NCBI GenBank assembly: GCA_047971145.1
Contig: JBKDZL010000060.1
Span: 1-9,227, forward strand
Length of the DNA stretch: 9,227 nt
From: JBKDZL01 sp047971145
GTDB taxonomy: Bacteria; Bacillota_I; Bacilli_A; Erysipelotrichales; Erysipelotrichaceae
Direction: 5' to 3'
The position numbers and the translations under genes were made by a program. Under the pieces are notes generated by a model, which had not been told where the DNA came from, ran no database searches, and worked only from the letters and a program-made list of their open reading frames with translations. This document shows positions 5,460-9,227 of the stretch, piece after piece. The stretch's first letter is position 1. Each line of letters starts with the position of its first letter.

Positions 5460-7356
5460 GATCACTTTCCTTTTTAACTTTCTTTTTTACTGTTTTTTTC
5501 GGTTTTTCTTTTACTACTTCAGCTTCAATTATTTCACCAGTATATTCTTTATAAATAGTTTGAATTTCCTCATAAACCAAAGTTTCTTGTTCTAATAATT
5601 TATTAGCTAATGCATCTAATAATGGTCTATTATTTTCAATAATTTCATGACAAGCTTTGTGTGCTTCACCGATTATTTCTCTTACAGCCTTATCAATTTC
5701 AACTGCAGTTTGAGCAGAATATTTAGTGTTACTACCATAATCTCTACCTAAGAAAACTGATTTTGAGCCAGCATCATATTGAATAGGACCCAAATCACTC
5801 ATACCATAAGTCATTACCATTTCTCTAGCAATTTTAGTCGCCTCTTGTAAATCACTATAAGCACCAGTAGAAATTTCATTAAAAACCACTTCCTCAGCAA
5901 CTCTTCCACCCAAATAACTAGCAATTTGCGCAGTTAAATCAGTTTTAGTTAAAATATTTCTTTCTGTTTTTGGAGTAAATAGTGTATACCCACCAGCAAC
6001 CCCTCTAGGAATAATAGTGATTTTCTCTATATCTTTAGCATTTTCATTTAACAAACCAACTACAGCATGACCAACCTCATGATATGCTACTAAAAGTTTT
6101 TCTTTTTCTTCATATTTACGAGATTTCTTAGCAGGACCTGCCATAACTCTATCAATGGCCTCATCAAAATCAGCCACCGTAATAATTTTTCTTTTTGCCC
6201 TAACCGCAAGAATTGCAGCCTCATTTAAAACATTTTCTAAATCAGCCCCTGAAAATCCTGGTGTTCTTTTAGCTAATAATTCTAATTTTATTCCTTCTTC
6301 TAATTTTTTATTACGAGCATGTACCGCAAGGATTGCCTCACGACCTTTTTTATCTGGTAAACTTACTGTAATTTGTCTGTCAAATCTACCCGGTCTTAAT
6401 AAAGCAGGATCTAAAACATCAGGTCTATTTGTTGCGGCAATAACAATTACTCCAGACTTATCACCAACTCCATCCAATTCTACTAGTAATTGATTTAGAG
6501 TTTGTTCTCTCTCATCATTACCACCACCAAGACCAGCACCTCTTTGACGACCCACAGCATCAATTTCATCAATAAAAATCATACATGGTGCTGTTTGCTG
6601 AGCTTTTTTAAACATATCTCTTACTCTGCTAGCTCCAACTCCGACGAACATTTCTACAAAATCTGAGCCTGAAATAGAATAGAAGGGAACATTAGCTTCA
6701 CCACAAACCGCCTTTGCCAACAAGGTCTTACCAGTTCCTGGAGGACCAACTAATAAAATACCCTTAGGGATACGTGCTCCCATATCAGAAAAGACTTTAG
6801 GATTTTTTAAATAATCAATAAGTTCTTTCATTTCTTCTTTTTCTTCAATACACCCAGCAACATCATCAAATCTTACTTTAATATCACCTTGTAATTGAGC
6901 ACGAGATTTTGAAAAATCAAAAGCTTTACTATTACCACCTTGATTCATTAATTTACTAATTAAAATAAAGGCAAATATTATCATAATTACTGTTGGCAAA
7001 AAACTCAAAATCGTTGTCCAAATATTATTAGCATTTGGATTAATTACCACAAAATCATCAACTCCTGCTAGGGCTGTATAAATTTCACTAGTTATTTCCT
7101 CAGTATTAGGAACAGAGGCATTAAAATATGCTTGCTTACCATCATCCAAAGTAATAATTCCATTAAAATCCACAACTGTACTATTAGGAGTTACTTTAAC
7201 TTCATCGATTTTTCCGCTATTTAAGGCTGCAAGAAATTCATTATAATTTAAATTTTTATTAACGCCACCGGAATTCAAATTAATCATAATTCCTAAGATA
7301 ACCATAAAAAATATCCAAGGTATAAAAGCGGCTAATCCTTTTTTATTTATGTTCAA
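5449..7356 (-). CDS. ftsH: ATP-dependent zinc metalloprotease FtsH
   Basis: This membrane-anchored hexameric AAA+ protease degrades misfolded membrane proteins and regulatory proteins. The product has 635 residues. The start is TTG 7354-7356, chosen because AAGGAGG stands 7 bases upstream. An ATG at 7359-7361 is too close to it and meets TGA in two codons. Helix 1 spans about 10-27, the extracytoplasmic domain about 28-110 and helix 2 about 113-135. The AAA module has Walker A GPPGTGKT (204-211), Walker B IFIDEID (260-266) and second region of homology TNRPDVLDPALLRPGRFD (309-326). The protease zinc site is HEVGH (426-430), with Asp502 of SDLQEAT as likely third ligand. The tail (617-631) is unusually lysine-rich, KPKKTVKKKVKKE. 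It is coupled to hpt: the Shine-Dalgarno overlaps the hpt stop. A terminator ends it at the stop codon. Confidence 0.98.
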   Translation of the reverse strand: MNINKKGLAAFIPWIFFMVILGIMINLNSGGVNKNLNYNEFLAALNSGKIDEVKVTPNSTVVDFNGIITLDDGKQAYFNASVPNTEEITSEIYTALAGVDDFVVINPNANNIWTTILSFLPTVIMIIFAFILISKLMNQGGNSKAFDFSKSRAQLQGDIKVRFDDVAGCIEEKEEMKELIDYLKNPKVFSDMGARIPKGILLVGPPGTGKTLLAKAVCGEANVPFYSISGSDFVEMFVGVGASRVRDMFKKAQQTAPCMIFIDEIDAVGRQRGAGLGGGNDEREQTLNQLLVELDGVGDKSGVIVIAATNRPDVLDPALLRPGRFDRQITVSLPDKKGREAILAVHARNKKLEEGIKLELLAKRTPGFSGADLENVLNEAAILAVRAKRKIITVADFDEAIDRVMAGPAKKSRKYEEKEKLLVAYHEVGHAVVGLLNENAKDIEKITIIPRGVAGGYTLFTPKTERNILTKTDLTAQIASYLGGRVAEEVVFNEISTGAYSDLQEATKIAREMVMTYGMSDLGPIQYDAGSKSVFLGRDYGSNTKYSAQTAVEIDKAVREIIGEAHKACHEIIENNRPLLDALANKLLEQETLVYEEIQTIYKEYTGEIIEAEVVKEKPKKTVKKKVKKESDQAS

Positions 7357-7360
7357 AACA

Positions 7361-7369
7361 TTTCCTCCT
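7361..7369 (-). promoter_or_regulatory. ftsH ribosome binding site overlapping the hpt stop
   Basis: The minus strand reads TAAGGAGGAAATGTTTTG. The hpt stop TAA runs into a perfect AAGGAGG, which sits 7 bases from the TTG start. This decides the start of ftsH and suggests translational coupling between hpt and ftsH. Confidence 0.8.
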
Positions 7370-7902
7370 TATTTATATAATTCTTCTTTAAGAATACCTA
7401 CAAAAGGTAAATTGCGATATTTTTGATTAAAATCAAGTCCATATCCTACCACAAAATAATCAGGTATTTCAAAACCAATATAATCAGCATGAATATCCAC
7501 GACTCTACGACTAGGCTTATCTAAGAGTGCAATTGTTTTAATTTCTTTTGCCCCCTTATTTTTTAAATGCTCACTAACCGCCAATAAAGTACGACCTGTA
7601 TCAATAATATCCTCTACAATTAAAACATTTCTTCCCTTAATTGAACTATCTAGATCTTTTAAAATATTCAATTCACCAGAAGCCACACCAATATAAGAGC
7701 TAACATCCATAAAATCAATTTCCAAGGAAATTTTAATATGTTTCATTAATTCTGCCATAAAAGGTATAGATCCTTTTAATAATCCAATTAAAATTGGATT
7801 TTTATCTTTATAGATTTCTGTTAATTTTACACCTAATTCTTGACTTTTTTTAATTATCTCTTTTTCAGAAACAATTATTTCTTTGATATCACTTGTATAC
7901 AT
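7369..7902 (-). CDS. hpt: Hypoxanthine(-guanine) phosphoribosyltransferase
   Basis: This enzyme joins hypoxanthine or guanine to PRPP to give IMP or GMP in purine salvage in the cytoplasm. The 177 residues are the normal length. ATG 7900-7902 is preceded by AAGGA at 6 bases. Visible motifs are LLKGSIPFMAEL (41-52, the loop binding pyrophosphate), the flexible-loop SSY (68-70), the PRPP signature VLIVEDIIDTGRTL (93-106) with acidic Glu97-Asp98, Lys129 in LLDKPSRR for the purine, and IGFEIPDYFVVGYGLD (142-157), which closes the site. The ftsH neighbour is standard for Bacillota. tilS, often directly upstream of hpt, is absent here and a nucleoside phosphorylase takes that place. Confidence 0.96.
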   Translation of the reverse strand: MYTSDIKEIIVSEKEIIKKSQELGVKLTEIYKDKNPILIGLLKGSIPFMAELMKHIKISLEIDFMDVSSYIGVASGELNILKDLDSSIKGRNVLIVEDIIDTGRTLLAVSEHLKNKGAKEIKTIALLDKPSRRVVDIHADYIGFEIPDYFVVGYGLDFNQKYRNLPFVGILKEELYK

Positions 7903-7930
7903 ATTTTTTCCTTCTAATATAGACTAATCT

Positions 7931-7959
7931 ATTTTAACATATTAAGAATATCTTTGTAA
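7931..7959 (-). promoter_or_regulatory. Candidate promoter of the hpt-ftsH unit
   Basis: Minus-strand TTACAA (7954-7959) is followed after 17 bases by TAAAAT (7931-7936) preceded by TGT, giving an extended -10. The leader would be about 20 bases and includes AAGGA. It starts right beside the inverted repeat at 7960-7973. Confidence 0.5.
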
Positions 7960-7973
7960 GTGAATCTATTCAC
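7960..7973 (-). repeat. Inverted repeat GTGAAT-N2-ATTCAC upstream of the hpt promoter
   Basis: A 14-base perfect inverted repeat with a 2-base centre lies directly against the -35 of the candidate hpt promoter, 12 bases after the phosphorylase stop. No U-tract follows, so it reads better as a protein-binding site than as a terminator. No known operator consensus is claimed. Confidence 0.4.
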
Positions 7974-7985
7974 CTATTGCAATTA

Positions 7986-8741
7986 TTATATTTTTTCTAC
8001 TAATTCTTTACAAATCTGAACTAAATTATATCTTACCTCACTTGCAGATTTCCATTCTCGATAATTCCATTTTTCACCTGAAACATTATCACCAGCATAG
8101 ATAATTGCCCCATATTTTAAATTTCTAAATTGAGCGACTGCCAAATTTCCAGCTTGTTCCATCTCAACAATAATTGCCCCTTCTGCTTTTCTATTTTGTA
8201 TTTTTTCTTTAGTTTCTCTAAAAATGGCATCGGTAGTCCAAACTAAACCTTTTTCAAAAGGAATTTTTTTAGCAGTTAGGTAGTTTTCAATAATTTGATT
8301 AATATCTTTTTGGCCTTCAATAATTCTAGATGGCTCAATATAATGATAAGAAAAACCTTCATCTCGAATAGCCCCCTCCATTATTAAGAAATGACCAAGG
8401 CTAATCTCAGGTTTTAAAACACCTCCGCCACCACAAAACATAATCTTATTAATACCATAAGCACTTAGCTCATCTAAGGTACCAGAGCAAGCAGGACAAC
8501 CAATAATACCATGCCATAATAAGATATCACTATCAATAAACTTATAAAGAACAATATCATTTTCACCATCAATTGTTTGAAAGTGTTCGATTTTCTTTTC
8601 TTCTAACAATTTGATTACTACCTCTTTAAAAAAAGTTATTACCAATTTATTTGGTAATTCAATATCATTTTTTTTAATATCAACTGGTGATATAAGACCA
8701 TCTGCTTTATCAAATTCTAAAATTGGGTATTTACTATTCAT
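7986..8741 (-). CDS. Nucleoside phosphorylase family protein (PNP/UDP family)
   Basis: The 251-residue product splits a nucleoside with phosphate into base and pentose-1-phosphate. ATG 8739-8741 has GAGG about 10 bases upstream. Features of the PNP_UDP fold are the N-terminal YPILEFD (5-11), GIIGCPACSGTLDEL (78-92), a glycine-rich CGGGGV (103-108), TTDAIFRET (169-177) and the ribose-binding VEMEQA (192-197). GDNVSGEKW (217-225) carries a candidate catalytic Asp218. The MEME-type Glu-Met-Glu and the W-TTDA-FRE block place it near uridine-phosphorylase-like enzymes of Bacillota. Base specificity cannot be read. Standing next to hpt, it could supply purine bases for salvage if it accepts purine nucleosides. 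S-adenosylhomocysteine nucleosidase, a relative, is less likely on these motifs. Confidence 0.88.
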   Translation of the reverse strand: MNSKYPILEFDKADGLISPVDIKKNDIELPNKLVITFFKEVVIKLLEEKKIEHFQTIDGENDIVLYKFIDSDILLWHGIIGCPACSGTLDELSAYGINKIMFCGGGGVLKPEISLGHFLIMEGAIRDEGFSYHYIEPSRIIEGQKDINQIIENYLTAKKIPFEKGLVWTTDAIFRETKEKIQNRKAEGAIIVEMEQAGNLAVAQFRNLKYGAIIYAGDNVSGEKWNYREWKSASEVRYNLVQICKELVEKI

Positions 8742-8770
8742 ATTTAATTTACCTCACTTTTTTATAATAT

Positions 8771-8806
8771 ATAATAATATCACACTAAATAGTGTGATAT
8801 TATTAT
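8771..8806. repeat. Perfect 17-bp inverted repeat between the SPFH gene and the phosphorylase gene
   Basis: Arms 8771-8787 and 8790-8806 are exactly complementary around a 2-base AA centre, with a core CACACTA-AA-TAGTGTG and AT-only flanks. It starts two bases after the SPFH stop (8808-8810). On the plus strand it is followed by TTTTATTTC, on the minus strand by an A-rich run, so as a terminator it suits plus-strand transcription better. It may end the SPFH transcript in an atypical way, or be an operator in front of the phosphorylase gene. Confidence 0.75.
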
Positions 8807-8807
8807 T

Positions 8808-9227
8808 TTATTTCTGCTCTTTAATGATTTCACTTAGGCTTGAAGCTAAACCTGCCATTGATTGTAAATTAGAAGGAACAATAATCTTTGTTGCTTTTCC
8901 ATCAGCGACTTTTTCAAAAGTTTCTAACGATTTAATAGCAATTAAGCTATTGTCAGCTTTAACACCTTTAATTTTTTCTAAACCAACTGCGGTTGCCTCA
9001 TTTACTTTGATTATTGCCTGAGCTTCACCATCAGCTTCTAAGATTCTTGCTTCTCTTGTAGCGGTTGCCTCTAAGATTTTAGCTTCTTTTGCGGCCTCAG
9101 CATCTAATATTTTTGCAGCCTTTGCCCCTTGAGCAATTAATATTTCACTTTGTTTTTTACCCTCAGCAACTAAGATAACTTCACGTTTTTCACGCTCCGC
9201 CCTCATTTGTTTTTCCATTGCTGCTTG
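8808..9227 (-). CDS. SPFH/Band 7 (stomatin/prohibitin-like) protein, C-terminal part
   Basis: The gene is cut at the window edge. The reading frame stays open to 9227, with Gln-Ala-Ala codons before the Met at 9216-9218, so that Met is internal. QAAMEKQMRAEREKRE is the conserved segment just after the SPFH domain. Then comes an alanine/glutamate heptad-like coiled coil with repeats such as AAKILDAEAAKEAKILEA (about 36 to 50 codons in), and a tail with SLETFEKVADGKATKIIVP and a final Glu/Lys-rich end. The membrane anchor and SPFH core lie outside the window. Such proteins form membrane scaffolds, in some cases partnered with NfeD or FtsH. The ftsH gene is nearby but in a separate unit, so a partnership is only a thought. 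Confidence 0.92.
   Translation of the reverse strand, partial: QAAMEKQMRAEREKREVILVAEGKKQSEILIAQGAKAAKILDAEAAKEAKILEATATREARILEADGEAQAIIKVNEATAVGLEKIKGVKADNSLIAIKSLETFEKVADGKATKIIVPSNLQSMAGLASSLSEIIKEQK

Noticed and set aside
6155..6493. Plus-strand open frame of 112 codons inside ftsH
   Set aside because: It lies opposite the AAA domain of ftsH and shows no family features or start signal.
7359..7361. ATG as a start for ftsH
   Set aside because: It is only 2 bases from the Shine-Dalgarno and its frame ends at TGA after two codons. The TTG at 7356 is in frame and well spaced.
8779..8798. NrdR box in the inverted repeat
   Set aside because: The length is 14 rather than 16 between the ACAC and GTGT ends, there is only one copy, and no ribonucleotide reductase gene is near.
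8611..9021. Plus-strand open frame of 136 codons spanning two genes
   Set aside because: It crosses the phosphorylase start, the inverted repeat and the SPFH coding region. Both flanking minus-strand genes are clear, so this is chance.
1..9227. CRISPR array, tRNA or rRNA gene, phage or defence module
   Set aside because: No spaced direct repeats, cloverleaf sequences, rRNA blocks or effector-type domains were seen on either strand.

Overview
The window is AT-rich bacterial DNA in which every intact gene lies on the minus strand, so transcription runs from high to low coordinates. Trp is encoded by TGG and TGA appears only as a stop, so the standard bacterial code is in use and Mycoplasma-type recoding is not. 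The gene order hpt-ftsH-hslO-dusB-lysS is the housekeeping cluster of low-GC Bacillota. Together with a NimA-like flavin protein and a lipoprotein FMN/FAD reductase, it suggests an anaerobic, low-GC Bacillota, perhaps of the Erysipelotrichia or a neighbouring gut lineage. The lineage is an inference from gene order and composition only.

Layout, in the direction of transcription. (1) 9227-8808: C-terminal part of an SPFH/stomatin-like membrane protein, cut by the window edge, followed by a perfect 36-base inverted repeat. (2) 8741-7986: a nucleoside phosphorylase family enzyme. (3) 7902-7369: hpt, with ftsH (TTG start at 7356) closely coupled behind it. The ftsH Shine-Dalgarno overlaps the hpt stop. 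(4) 5421-4549: hslO, the redox-regulated chaperone Hsp33. (5) 4477-3491: dusB, tRNA dihydrouridine synthase. (6) 3437-1947: lysS. (7) 1835-1326: a NimA/pyridoxamine-phosphate-oxidase-like protein. (8) 1261-794: a hypothetical membrane protein that looks decayed. (9) 583-793, plus strand: the right-hand remnant of an IS3-family element. (10) 515-1: the N-terminal part of a lipoprotein carrying an FMN-binding domain and the start of an FAD domain, running off the window.

Functional links. A nucleoside phosphorylase releases bases and Hpt recaptures purine bases, so these neighbours may form a small salvage module if the phosphorylase acts on purines. FtsH (membrane proteolysis), Hsp33 (oxidative chaperone), DusB (tRNA modification) and LysRS (tRNA charging) are general protein quality-control and translation functions.

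Regulation is the most distinctive part. Although the cluster is conserved, ftsH, hslO, lysS and the NimA-like gene each end in a convincing intrinsic terminator. In ftsH and lysS the hairpin includes the stop codon. dusB appears to restart from an extended -10 promoter so close to its ATG that the mRNA could be leaderless. I found no CRISPR array, tRNA, rRNA, riboswitch, phage module or obvious undescribed defence system. The accessory part (1-1325) is an IS scar and gene decay.
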